Assembly (NCBI RefSeq): GCF_014639315.1 | Contig: NZ_BMFY01000015.1 | Location: forward strand, 1 to 64,000 | DNA length: 64,000 nucleotides | Origin: Sediminivirga luteola | GTDB taxonomy: Bacteria; Actinomycetota; Actinomycetes; Actinomycetales; Brevibacteriaceae | Direction of reading: 5' to 3' | Shown: positions 28,950-36,969 of the stretch, one piece after another | Numbering within the stretch: position 1 is the first letter of the stretch | Layout of the letters: each line of letters starts with the position of its first letter | Program-made: the position numbers and the translations under genes | Notes under the pieces: model-generated | What the model was told of the DNA's origin: nothing | The model's database searches: none | The model's input: only the letters and a program-made list of their open reading frames with translations

Positions 28950-30974
28950 ATGGCCGAGTTGTTGAGCAGGTGGGGGGGCAGCAGCGTGGTGCTGCCGTCC
29001 GTCGCGCGCGCCGCGGATGCTCTTCGCTTGGACCAGGAGCGCGTGTTCGGCGCCGGCGCGATGGAGGGGCTCGCCGACGAGGAACTGCTGACGCTCGTGT
29101 CATCCGTGGCTGAACTCGGCCGCCGGATCGACGCCATGCTCATCGCCGCTGCGGATCAGGTGGACATGCGGACCCGGATGCGTCCGGGCGGTGAGACGAT
29201 CACCGCGCGCACGGGCACACGCAGCGCACACGAGCTTCTCCGCCGGGTGACGCGGCTTTCCGGCGCTACCGTGGGCCGGCTGCTGAAGGCAGCTCGCATG
29301 GTCCGGCGTTCGCCATCCAGCACGGGACTGGAACCCGCTCGCTATCCCGCGGTGCGCGAGGCGCTCGCGGACGGCGCCATCGGCGTGGACGGCGTTCTGG
29401 CCGTCGCGGGTCCCCTGGAAGCCGCTCGGGTGAGAGCGAATCCGGAGGCCGTCCGTCACGCGGAGGCGGCCATCGCGGAGACGGCACGCGGGACGGGTGC
29501 GGGAGCAGAACCGCCAGCAGGAGCGGATGCCTTGCGTACCATGGCGGACACCTGGGCGGAGTTCCTCGATCCCGATGGTGCGGAGCCCAGCGAGGAGGTC
29601 GCCATGCGTGGCCGCGGCCTGACGCTGGGGAAGCTGCGGCACGGGCTCGTCCCCGTCCAGGGGCGCATCCTGCCGGAAGTCGCCAGCGGTCTGAGCCGGA
29701 TGATGGACTCGATCCTCAATCCCCGGCTGCAAGCGGCTGCAGAACGTTCACAGACAGACGCGATAGGAGCGGCGGCTTCCGCCACCGCTCGTCCGGGTGG
29801 AGCTGCTGCATGTCATCTGGGCGAGGACGCGGCTCCGGAACCGGGAGCGCCTGCCGCCAGCGGGCGGCAGGCCGCTGACGACGGCTGGGACACGCCGGTC
29901 TCGGACGATTTCCGTTCGCAGGAACAGCGTCTCCATGATGCCTTCGCCACCATCGTCAAAGCGGCCGCCGGCTCCGGCGCGCTGCCGCTGCTCGGCGGTG
30001 CGCCGCCCACACTGGTGGTGACCGTGCGCGAGGAGGACCTGCGGGCCCGGCGAGGCTGGGCGCACACTGGTGATGCGGAGTCCGGACGCATAAGCGTACG
30101 GGCAGCCGAGCACACCGCCTGCGACGGGGCGGTAGAGCGCGTGATCCACGATGACGCTGGGCGGGTGGTGTCGGTCGAGACGATGGGCCGTGTGTTCACG
30201 GCCGTGCAGCGCCGGGCGATCGCTGCCCGGGATGGCGGCTGCGTGATTCCTGGCTGCGGTGTCAGGCCCGAATGGTGCGAGGTGCACCATGTGCGCGCCT
30301 GGGCCGATGGCGGCCAGACCCACACAGACAATGGTGTGCTGCTGTGCTGGCGGCATCACAGGACTCTGGGAACCAGCGGCTGGGAGATCAGGATGCGCGG
30401 GGGAGTGCCGCACGTGCGTGCTCCCGGCTGGTGGGACAGGGAACGTCGATGGCGCCCGGTCACCTCCTCGCCTGTGCGGCTGATCAACCGACTGGAAGGG
30501 AAGATCGCGGCGCGGTCTGGGCCTGATCCCGCGAAGGCGGGCGTCGACGCGGCCAATGGGAAGGCCGGGACATGGTCTGATCCCGCTGCGGTGAGCGCAG
30601 ACGGAGCCGGCGAAAGGACCGGGGCGCGGTCCGGTCCTGTTACGGCGAGTGCCGGTGGAACCAAGGCGGGGGCGGTGGCATGGTCTCATGCCGCGATAGC
30701 GACCGCCGGAGGAAGCGGGACGATGACCCGCCCGCCCTCTGATCCCGCAACGATGAGCGCCGTTGGAACCATGGTGGGAGCCAGAAAGCGGTCCGGCCCT
30801 GCAAAGGTGAATGCTGGAGGATCCGCGAAAGCCCGGGCGGGGTCCGCTCCAGAACCAGGGGGTTGCGCGGCGGCGCCGACGAACGTCAGAGCGCGTGAGT
30901 GCCCCGGTGCCGGCGCTGATCGTTCACGGGTGGTGAGTTCGCGCTCCGGTCCGATCAGCGCGGAAGGGCCGTGA
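28950..30974 (+). CDS. DUF222 / 13E12-type HNH endonuclease domain protein
   Basis: A 674-residue protein of the DUF222 (13E12 repeat) family, which is often multicopy in actinobacteria. The N-terminal helical DUF222 part spans ~40-400, interrupted near 275-320 by a Gly/Ala-rich segment. The HNH domain is CVIPGC followed by WCEVHHVRAWADGGQTHTDN and LLCWRHH, containing the Cys pair and catalytic His residues. After residue ~515 the tail is a quasi-repeat (SDPA-[AT]-[VM]-SA-x-G). The biological role of the family is unclear; nuclease activity is inferred from the HNH motif. ATG 28950 lies 14 nt after TATGAT, so the leader would be very short. Confidence 0.83.
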   Translation: MAELLSRWGGSSVVLPSVARAADALRLDQERVFGAGAMEGLADEELLTLVSSVAELGRRIDAMLIAAADQVDMRTRMRPGGETITARTGTRSAHELLRRVTRLSGATVGRLLKAARMVRRSPSSTGLEPARYPAVREALADGAIGVDGVLAVAGPLEAARVRANPEAVRHAEAAIAETARGTGAGAEPPAGADALRTMADTWAEFLDPDGAEPSEEVAMRGRGLTLGKLRHGLVPVQGRILPEVASGLSRMMDSILNPRLQAAAERSQTDAIGAAASATARPGGAAACHLGEDAAPEPGAPAASGRQAADDGWDTPVSDDFRSQEQRLHDAFATIVKAAAGSGALPLLGGAPPTLVVTVREEDLRARRGWAHTGDAESGRISVRAAEHTACDGAVERVIHDDAGRVVSVETMGRVFTAVQRRAIAARDGGCVIPGCGVRPEWCEVHHVRAWADGGQTHTDNGVLLCWRHHRTLGTSGWEIRMRGGVPHVRAPGWWDRERRWRPVTSSPVRLINRLEGKIAARSGPDPAKAGVDAANGKAGTWSDPAAVSADGAGERTGARSGPVTASAGGTKAGAVAWSHAAIATAGGSGTMTRPPSDPATMSAVGTMVGARKRSGPAKVNAGGSAKARAGSAPEPGGCAAAPTNVRARECPGAGADRSRVVSSRSGPISAEGP

Positions 30975-31031
30975 GCGTCCGCCCCCGTAAGGCTGCGTGC
31001 CGGCGCCGATGGCCCCGTCCGGGGACACGCG

Positions 31032-31037
31032 TAGCAT
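31032..31037 (+). promoter_or_regulatory. -10 element of a probable leaderless yciO promoter
   Basis: TAGCAT ends 6 nt before the ATG at 31044 and no ribosome site fits between, so the mRNA should begin at or next to the start codon. A clear -35 is not visible. Confidence 0.5.
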
Positions 31038-31043
31038 GGGCGC

Positions 31044-31667
31044 ATGGCCACGTACCTCGAGATCCATCCCGAGAACCCGCAAGTCAGGCTGCTCCGACGG
31101 GCCGCCGGCATCCTTCGCGAGGGCGGCCTGATCGCCTATCCCACGGATTCCTGCCATGCCATCGGATGCTCTCTGGACAACAAGGAGGGCATTGAGCGGA
31201 TCATCCGGCTCAGGCAGCTGGACTCCAAACACCACTTCACCCTCATGTGCCGTGACTTCGCGCAGCTCGGTCAGTTCGTCGAAGTCGACAACGCCGCGTT
31301 CCGCACCATCAAATCCCTCACCCCCGGCCCGTACACATTCATCCTGCGGGCCACCAAAGAGGTGCCGCGGCGCATGATGCACCCGAAGAAGCTCTCCGTC
31401 GGCGCGCGCATCCCCGACCACCGGGTCGCGCAAGGCCTCGTGGAGGAGATGGGCGAGCCGATCCTCTCCTCCACCCTGCTGCTCCCCGGCGAGGAGGAGC
31501 CGCTCACGGAGGGCTGGCGGATCCAGGAGGAAATCGGCTCGCAGCTGGACGGGATCATCGACGCCGATGTCCCCGGCACTGAGCCGACCACCGTCATCGA
31601 CTACCTGGACGGGCGCGCCCCCGTGGTCGTCCGCCGAGGAGCAGGAGACACCAGCAGATTTGAGTAG
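31044..31667 (+). CDS. yciO: YciO-type Sua5/YrdC-fold protein
   Basis: A 207-residue protein of the YrdC/Sua5 superfamily. Blocks match the YciO branch rather than TsaC: LEIHPENPQVRLLRRAA, GGLIAYPTDSCHAIGC, HHFTLMCRDFAQL, TPGPYTFILRATKEVPRR, PTTVIDYLDGRAPVVVRRG. Sua5/TsaC proteins make threonylcarbamoyl-adenylate for the t6A tRNA modification; the role of YciO is less settled and may be related. The stop overlaps the putative TTG start of the MATE gene. Confidence 0.87.
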   Translation: MATYLEIHPENPQVRLLRRAAGILREGGLIAYPTDSCHAIGCSLDNKEGIERIIRLRQLDSKHHFTLMCRDFAQLGQFVEVDNAAFRTIKSLTPGPYTFILRATKEVPRRMMHPKKLSVGARIPDHRVAQGLVEEMGEPILSSTLLLPGEEEPLTEGWRIQEEIGSQLDGIIDADVPGTEPTTVIDYLDGRAPVVVRRGAGDTSRFE

Positions 31668-32988
31668 ACGTTCCCTCGACCGGGACATCGCCAGGCTCGC
31701 GATCCCGGCGCTCGGCGCGCTCGTCGCCGAACCCATCTTCCTCCTGACCGACACCGCCATGGTCGGGCACCTGGGAGCCGAACCCCAAGCCGGGCTCGCC
31801 ATCGCCTCCACCGTGCTGCAGACGGTCCTGGGTCTCATGATCTTCCTCGCCTACGCCACCACGCCGCGCGTAGCGCGCATGATGGGCTCGGGCGATATGC
31901 GAGGCGCCGTGTCCGCCGGAATCGACGGACTCTGGCTGGCCGCCCTGACGGGAGTCGTCCTGGCCGGAGCCGGCGTGCTCGCCGCCGCGCCCGTGGTGGC
32001 CGCGTTCGGGCCGCCCACCGACGGCGTCGCCGAGGCAGGCACCACTTACCTATTGATCTCCCTCGCGGGGCTGCCGGCGATGCTGATGGTCATCGCCGGC
32101 ACCGGCCTTTTGCGCGGCCTGCAGGACACCAAGACGCCCCTGTGGGTGGCCAGCGCCGGGTGCCTCGTCAACGTCGGCCTGAACGCGGTGCTCATCTACG
32201 GCGCGGGACTGGGCATCGCCGGTTCGGCTCTGGGCACGGTGCTCACGCAGTGGGCGATGCTGGCCGTGTACCTGATCATCGCTGCCCGGGCCGCCGCCCG
32301 GTACGGTTCCCCGCTGCGGCCGGACTTCAGAGGCGTCGGCAGGGCCGCCGCCACGAGTGGATGGCTGCTGGTCCGCAATGCCGCACTGCGTGTGGCGATG
32401 CTGGCCACCGTGGCCGCCGGCACGGCCATGGGGGTCGCCGAACTGGCTGCGCTGCAGATCACTCTCACGATCTTCGCGACGATCGCGCTGGCCCTGGACT
32501 CGCTGGCCATCGCGGGGCAGGCACTCATCGGCCACGGGCTGGGCGCCGGGAACCGGGCTCAGGTCCACGCTGTGACCAGGCGGTTGCTGGCGTGGGGACT
32601 GTGGTGCGGCGTCGGTGCGGGAATCCTGCTGGCGGCATTGGCGCCGTTCCTCGGCCCCGTATTCTCCCCGGACGCCGGAGTGCGGGAAATCCTTCCCGCC
32701 GCATTGTGGGCGATGGCCATCGGGCTGCCGGTCGCCGGGTACGTCTTCGTGCTGGACGGGGTCCTGCTGGGCGCCGGCGACGCCCGGTTCCTCGCGTTCG
32801 CGGGACTGGGCAGCACCGCCGCATATCTGCCGATGCTCTGGGCTGCCACCCTCCTGGAGGCATCCCCCGCGTGGAGCATGGCCGCGCTCTGGGTGGCCTT
32901 CGGCGTCGGGTACATGGTGGCCAGGGCCTTGCCGCTGGGGTTGCGTGCCCGTGGCGAGCGCTGGATGATCACCGGCGCCACCAGGTGA
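31660..32988 (+). CDS. MATE-family efflux transporter
   Basis: A ~442-residue membrane protein with about 12 hydrophobic helices, of the DinF-like branch of the MATE family. Conserved blocks are LAIPALGALVAEPIFLLTDTAMVGHLG near the N-terminus and IAGQALIGHGLGAGNRAQ in the second half. MATE proteins export cationic drugs or metabolites using Na+ or H+ gradients. TTG 31660 gives the family-length protein (LSRRSLDRDIARLA) and overlaps the yciO stop; the start codon is uncertain because the nearest purine-rich site (GCAGGAGA) is 12 nt upstream. Confidence 0.85.
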   Translation: MSRRSLDRDIARLAIPALGALVAEPIFLLTDTAMVGHLGAEPQAGLAIASTVLQTVLGLMIFLAYATTPRVARMMGSGDMRGAVSAGIDGLWLAALTGVVLAGAGVLAAAPVVAAFGPPTDGVAEAGTTYLLISLAGLPAMLMVIAGTGLLRGLQDTKTPLWVASAGCLVNVGLNAVLIYGAGLGIAGSALGTVLTQWAMLAVYLIIAARAAARYGSPLRPDFRGVGRAAATSGWLLVRNAALRVAMLATVAAGTAMGVAELAALQITLTIFATIALALDSLAIAGQALIGHGLGAGNRAQVHAVTRRLLAWGLWCGVGAGILLAALAPFLGPVFSPDAGVREILPAALWAMAIGLPVAGYVFVLDGVLLGAGDARFLAFAGLGSTAAYLPMLWAATLLEASPAWSMAALWVAFGVGYMVARALPLGLRARGERWMITGATR

Positions 32989-33033
32989 GTCTCGCCGGTG
33001 CCTGCGGGATGGAGCTGACCGATGCGCCGTGTC

Positions 33034-33113
33034 GCCGGTGAACTGGGCTCGCCCGGAGCCCTCACGGAACCGGTGAGATCGGGCGGGGCTGGTGTGCCGG
33101 GAAGTTCACCGGC
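33034..33113. repeat. Perfect 10-bp inverted repeat with ~60-nt loop in the MATE-GNAT gap
   Basis: GCCGGTGAAC (33034-33043) and GTTCACCGGC (33104-33113) are exact reverse complements. The segment between has a further CCGGTGA. It could be a weak terminator for the MATE transcript or a relic of tandem repeats. The rest of the ~250-nt gap holds nothing recognisable until the promoter at 33205. Confidence 0.35.
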
Positions 33114-33204
33114 GGGCCCGCCGGAATCCCAGCAGCCCGTCCGGCCGGGCCGTGCTGGCTGCGCCAGCGGGCGGCCTGAGCCCGAAGCCAGTCCGCCCCG
33201 CGGA

Positions 33205-33233
33205 TTAAACCGCATCGGCGGGAGAATTAGGAT
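33205..33233 (+). promoter_or_regulatory. Promoter of the GNAT gene, probably leaderless
   Basis: A -35-like TTAAAC (33205-33210) is separated by 17 nt from the -10-like TAGGAT (33228-33233), which ends 7 nt before the GTG at 33241. Confidence 0.6.
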
Positions 33234-33240
33234 GTTACGC

Positions 33241-33753
33241 GTGATGGACGATTTCGCTCCCGTGACCCTGCGTCCCCTTCCCGCGGACACCGGAACCGAG
33301 GCGTTCCTGCGCCCCTTCCTCGGCCTCGTGGTCAACTGGCTCGACCTCCGGCCGGCCCTCAGCGAAGAGGCCATCGCCACCGACGACATCCTGAACGGCT
33401 ATGTCGCCGGATGGGGGCGCGAGGGCGATCTGGCGCTCGGTGCCTGGGCTGCGGGCGACGAGGAGCTCATCGGCGCGGCCTGGCTCAGGCTGCCCACCGA
33501 AGACTGGCACGGTCACGGCTACGTGGCCAGGGACATCCCGGAACTGGCGATGGCGGTCATGCCCGAATACCGGGGCGGGGGGACCGGGCGCCGCCTTCTC
33601 ACCGCGCTCATCTCGATGGCCCGCATGGCCGGGCACCCCAGCCTCAGTGTCTCGGTCGAGGACGGCAACGACGCCGCCACCCTCTACGCCTCGCTCGGGT
33701 TCACCGTGGTCGGCCGTTCCGGTACGGCGGACACGCTGCTGCTGAGCCTGTAG
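33241..33753 (+). CDS. GNAT-family N-acetyltransferase
   Basis: A 170-residue acetyltransferase. The acetyl-CoA binding motif A is LAMAVMPEYRGGGTGRRLL, followed by the B-motif region VSVEDGNDAATLYASLGFTVVG. The acceptor substrate cannot be predicted. GTG 33241 is chosen from the promoter spacing (leaderless); an ATG directly after it is the alternative. The open frame extends further upstream but that part looks non-coding. Confidence 0.85.
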   Translation: MMDDFAPVTLRPLPADTGTEAFLRPFLGLVVNWLDLRPALSEEAIATDDILNGYVAGWGREGDLALGAWAAGDEELIGAAWLRLPTEDWHGHGYVARDIPELAMAVMPEYRGGGTGRRLLTALISMARMAGHPSLSVSVEDGNDAATLYASLGFTVVGRSGTADTLLLSL

Positions 33754-33853
33754 CCCCCGGCGACGCGGCAGGCGCCCCGCAGCATGTCCCCGCCGGGCTG
33801 CCGTGTCGGATTCCCGCCAGACAATCGCCGTCTGCGGTGCCAGACTGGAACGC

Positions 33854-35599
33854 ATGAACTTCGACGAGTGCTACGCAGTGATCGCCGCACGCGATCCGCG
33901 CTTCGACGGGCGCTTCGTCACGGCCGTGCGCACCACCGGGATCTACTGCCGTCCCAGCTGCCCGGCCCGGACACCGCGCCGGGAGAACGTCGAGTTCTAC
34001 CCCGTCGCCGCTGCCGCGCACCAGGCCGGCTACCGCGCCTGCCGCCGATGCCTGCCCGAGGCCGTTCCCGGTTCCAGCGAATGGAACACCCGGGAAGACA
34101 CCGCGGCCCGCGCGATGCGGATGATCGCCGACGGCGCAGTCGACCGCATCGGCGTCGCCGGTCTCGCGGCCGCACTCGGATACTCGTCCCGGCAGCTCGA
34201 ACGCGTCATGCGGGCCGAGCTCGGCGCGGGACCGCTCGCGCTCGCCCGCGCGCACCGGGCACAGTGCGCTCGCCAGCTGCTGGTCGGCACCGGCCTGTCG
34301 ATGCCCGATGTCGCGCATGCCGCGGGGTTCGGGAGCCTCAGGCAGTTCAATGACACCATCCGGGACGTCTTCGGTCTCACCCCGAAGCAGATACGCGCCC
34401 GCGCCCGCACCGCCGAACGTGGTGCGCGCTGCCACGACGCATCGGCCGATGACGACCAGGCCCGTGACCATCAGATCGCGGCGACCATCGACGTGGCACT
34501 GAGCCATCGGGCGCCGGCCGACCACGCCGGCACCTTCCGCTGGCTGGCCGAACGCGCCCTCGACGGGATGGAGGACGCCGGCCCGGCGCATTACGGGCGA
34601 ACCCTGCGTGCCCCCGGCGGACCGGCGGCGCTGCGGGTGGAACTCCAGCCGGACGGCACCCTGCGGGCACGCGTCACCGTCCGCCGGATCGCCGATCTGG
34701 GCTATGTCCTGGCCCGGGCCCGCCGGCTGTTCGACCTCGACGCCGATCCGCAGGGAATCGACGCGGCATTGCGCCGCGAGCCGCGCCTTACGGCTCTGGT
34801 CGATTCGGTTCCGGGCATCCGCCTCCCCGGTGCCGTCGACGGTGCCGAGATGCTGGTCCGCGCCATCGTGGGACAGCAGATCTCCGTCGCCGCCATGCGC
34901 ACCACCCTCAGCAGACTCACCGAGCGGGCTGGGAGCGCAACCGGGCTGGGCCACGGTCCCGCTCTGCTCTTCCCGGAGCCGGAAGCCATCATCGACGCCG
35001 GCGGCGTGCCGGGGCCGGAAAGCAAGCGCCGCACGCTGCTGCGTGCCTGCCAGGCACTGCTGAGCGGTGACATCGCCATTCACCCCGGCGTGTCCCGCGA
35101 GGAACTGACCACGCAGCTGACGGCGCTCAAGGGCATCGGGCCGTGGACCGCGGACTACGTGTGCCTGCGCGCTCTGGGCAGCAGCGATGTCCTCGTCCGC
35201 GGAGACCTGGTCCTGCGCTCGGCCGCGGCGGCAGCTGGTTTCCCCGCCGATGAACGGGAGCTGGATCGTCAGACCGCGGCCCTGGCGCCGTGGCGCAGTT
35301 ACGCGAGCATCCACCTGTGGCGGAGCGCGGCTGCCGCGGGAACACGTCCCCGGGCGGACAGCGAAGTCGGTAGGGCAGGTACGACACAGGGACGCCGCGC
35401 TGCCGGGACGCCAAGTGCGGCAGGCATCGCCGTCGCGGGGAGACCAGATAGCGCCGCCGTTGACAGACCCAGCGCACCGAGGCGACGCACTGCGGGGACA
35501 CGCAGCGCATCGCGCAGTGGCACCGCGGGGACGTCTGCCGCAGCGGAGCGGCCCGACGCCTCATACATCGACACGGACGAGAGAAGGACTGCCAGATGA
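33854..35599 (+). CDS. Ada-type regulator fused to AlkA-type 3-methyladenine DNA glycosylase
   Basis: A 581-residue bifunctional alkylation-response protein. The N-terminal Ada metal-binding domain has Cys32, Cys36, Cys63 and Cys66 (GIYCRPSCPAR, CRRCLP); in E. coli Ada the equivalent first Cys accepts methyl groups from phosphotriesters. An AraC-type helix-turn-helix follows (ALGYSSRQLERVMRAELG, MPDVAHAAGFGSLRQFNDT). The AlkA domain includes AIVGQQISVAAMRTTLSRL and the helix-hairpin-helix ALKGIGPWTADYVCLRALG with its catalytic Asp nearby. The last ~85 residues are a repeat-like Ala/Gly/Arg/Ser tail. ATG 33854 has CAGACT 7 nt upstream, probably leaderless. It overlaps ogt (ATGA). Confidence 0.9.
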   Translation: MNFDECYAVIAARDPRFDGRFVTAVRTTGIYCRPSCPARTPRRENVEFYPVAAAAHQAGYRACRRCLPEAVPGSSEWNTREDTAARAMRMIADGAVDRIGVAGLAAALGYSSRQLERVMRAELGAGPLALARAHRAQCARQLLVGTGLSMPDVAHAAGFGSLRQFNDTIRDVFGLTPKQIRARARTAERGARCHDASADDDQARDHQIAATIDVALSHRAPADHAGTFRWLAERALDGMEDAGPAHYGRTLRAPGGPAALRVELQPDGTLRARVTVRRIADLGYVLARARRLFDLDADPQGIDAALRREPRLTALVDSVPGIRLPGAVDGAEMLVRAIVGQQISVAAMRTTLSRLTERAGSATGLGHGPALLFPEPEAIIDAGGVPGPESKRRTLLRACQALLSGDIAIHPGVSREELTTQLTALKGIGPWTADYVCLRALGSSDVLVRGDLVLRSAAAAAGFPADERELDRQTAALAPWRSYASIHLWRSAAAAGTRPRADSEVGRAGTTQGRRAAGTPSAAGIAVAGRPDSAAVDRPSAPRRRTAGTRSASRSGTAGTSAAAERPDASYIDTDERRTAR

Positions 35600-36171
35600 A
35601 CCGCTACCCTTACGCGACCGTCGAAACCCCCGACGGCCCGTTCACCGTGATCGCCGACGCCGACGGCGCCGTGCTGGGTTCCGGCTGGAGTGCCGACGCG
35701 GTTCTGCTCGGCGCCCGCGCCAAGCTCGGCGCGGGCCAGCTCGCCGAACACCCCGAACCCGGCGTCGAAGAACTGCGCGCGGCCCTTCACGCGGTTGAGC
35801 GCTATTACGCCGGCGAGGTGCAGTCCGTCGTGACGGTGCCACGGGCAGCCAGCGTCGGCACGGCGTTCCAGCAGCAGGTCTGGAACGCCCTGACCGTTAT
35901 CCCGCCCGGCGCGCCGCTCAGCTACGGCGTACTGGCCCAGACCCTGGGAGCCCCGCGCGCCGTCCGCGCCGTGGCGGCGGCGTGCGGGCGCAATCCCGCC
36001 GCGCTGTTCGCGCCGTGCCACCGCGTCGTCGGCAAGGACGGCAGCCTCACCGGCTTCGCCTTCGGCATCGACATCAAGCGCAGCCTCCTGCGCCGCGAGT
36101 CCGAGGCGGCGTTGCACCCCTCCGGGCAGCGCGTGGCAGGCGTGTTGAACTCGTCACACGGCACCCCGTAG
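35596..36171 (+). CDS. ogt: Methylated-DNA-protein cysteine methyltransferase
   Basis: A 191-residue suicide repair protein that removes alkyl groups from O6-alkylguanine. The active-site motif PCHRVVGKDGSLTGFAFG has the acceptor Cys141, and the DNA-binding part has YGVLAQTLGAPRAVRAVAAA. ATG 35596 overlaps the stop of the Ada-AlkA gene, with AGAAGGA upstream, so the two alkylation-repair proteins are coexpressed. Confidence 0.93.
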   Translation: MNRYPYATVETPDGPFTVIADADGAVLGSGWSADAVLLGARAKLGAGQLAEHPEPGVEELRAALHAVERYYAGEVQSVVTVPRAASVGTAFQQQVWNALTVIPPGAPLSYGVLAQTLGAPRAVRAVAAACGRNPAALFAPCHRVVGKDGSLTGFAFGIDIKRSLLRRESEAALHPSGQRVAGVLNSSHGTP

Positions 36172-36174
36172 GGT
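36145..36174 (+). promoter_or_regulatory. Promoter of the thioesterase gene, probably leaderless
   Basis: TTGAAC (36145-36150), an 18-nt spacer, and TAGGGT (36169-36174), which ends 7 nt before the ATG at 36182. It overlaps the 3' end of ogt. This is one of the best-formed promoters in the window. Confidence 0.65.
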
Positions 36175-36181
36175 CGGCGGC

Positions 36182-36847
36182 ATGAACCTCTACCTGCGGA
36201 TGCTCCTGCTCATGCTGCGTGCCCGCCGGGCGCCGGAACTGGGCCTCTGGGACACCGCCATGACACCGTTCCGGGTAGTGCCGAGCGACCTCGACCCGCT
36301 GCTGCACATGAACAACGGCAAGTATCTGTCGCTGATGGACCTGGGCCGGCTGGATCTCATGCTGCGCTCCGGTTTCTGGGACAAGCTCACAGCCCGCGGC
36401 TGGTATCCGGTGGTGGCCGCCCAGACCATCACCTACAAGCGGTCGCTCGGCCCGGGCCGGAGGTTCGTGCTCTGGACCCGCATCCTCGGGATCGACGAGC
36501 GCTCCGTCTACCTGGAGCAGACCTTCCGCATCGGCGACACGGTGTATGCCTCCGCGGTGGTGCGCGCCCGACTGCTCAAACGGTCCGGCGGCGCGGTCTC
36601 CTACGCGGAGCTCGAGGAACTCTCCGGCGGATTCCCCGATCACCTGGAGGTCCCCGCCTGGGTGCGGCGCTGGGCCGAGGACACCCGGATCTCCGGCAGC
36701 GGCTTCGTCGGTTCGCCCAGCGACTCGGGCAGCAGCGATTCGGACGGCGACCCATCACCTGTGACACATGCCGTGAATCCGGACAGCAGTGACCCAGGCA
36801 GCAGCGCCCCGGACGGCAGTGACTCACCAGCGGCGCATCACGTGTGA
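36182..36847 (+). CDS. Acyl-CoA thioesterase-like (hot-dog fold) protein
   Basis: A 221-residue protein. Residues ~25-150 are a hot-dog fold of 4HBT/THEM6 type with FRVVPSDLDPLLHMNNGKYL, the segment that carries the HxNN motif, and VYLEQTFRIGDTVYASAVVR. The role is probably hydrolysis of an acyl-CoA thioester or a related function; the substrate is unknown. An N-terminal hydrophobic segment (LYLRMLLLMLRA) may bind membrane. The C-terminal ~45 residues are a Ser/Asp/Pro-rich tail (SDSGSSDSDGDPS), part of which is coded by a repeated sequence that ends at the stop codon. Confidence 0.8.
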   Translation: MNLYLRMLLLMLRARRAPELGLWDTAMTPFRVVPSDLDPLLHMNNGKYLSLMDLGRLDLMLRSGFWDKLTARGWYPVVAAQTITYKRSLGPGRRFVLWTRILGIDERSVYLEQTFRIGDTVYASAVVRARLLKRSGGAVSYAELEELSGGFPDHLEVPAWVRRWAEDTRISGSGFVGSPSDSGSSDSDGDPSPVTHAVNPDSSDPGSSAPDGSDSPAAHHV

Positions 36848-36870
36848 CACATGCCCTGAAACCTGACAGC
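36753..36870 (+). repeat. Pair of 35-bp direct repeats at the end of the thioesterase gene
   Basis: Copies at 36753-36787 and 36836-36870 share 31 of 35 positions and contain TGTGACACATGCC. The first lies in the coding tail and the second spans the stop codon (36845-36847). The rest of the gap to the convergent PAP2 gene (36871-36969) contains only a weak hairpin, ATTCGC with GCGAAT. Confidence 0.6.
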
Positions 36871-36969
36871 CGCGCGTCAGGTACCTCGGTGAATTCGCTG
36901 CATCGGCGAATCTGCGTAGCCCGTTCAGGTCCTCCCGGATGAGGGTCCCGCCGCTCAGGGCACTGTTCC

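Noticed and set aside
28943-29113. ATG at 28943 spaced exactly 7 nt from TATGAT as a leaderless start
   Set aside because: It opens a different, Arg-rich frame; the HNH protein frame starts at 28950, so the promoter more likely gives a very short leader.
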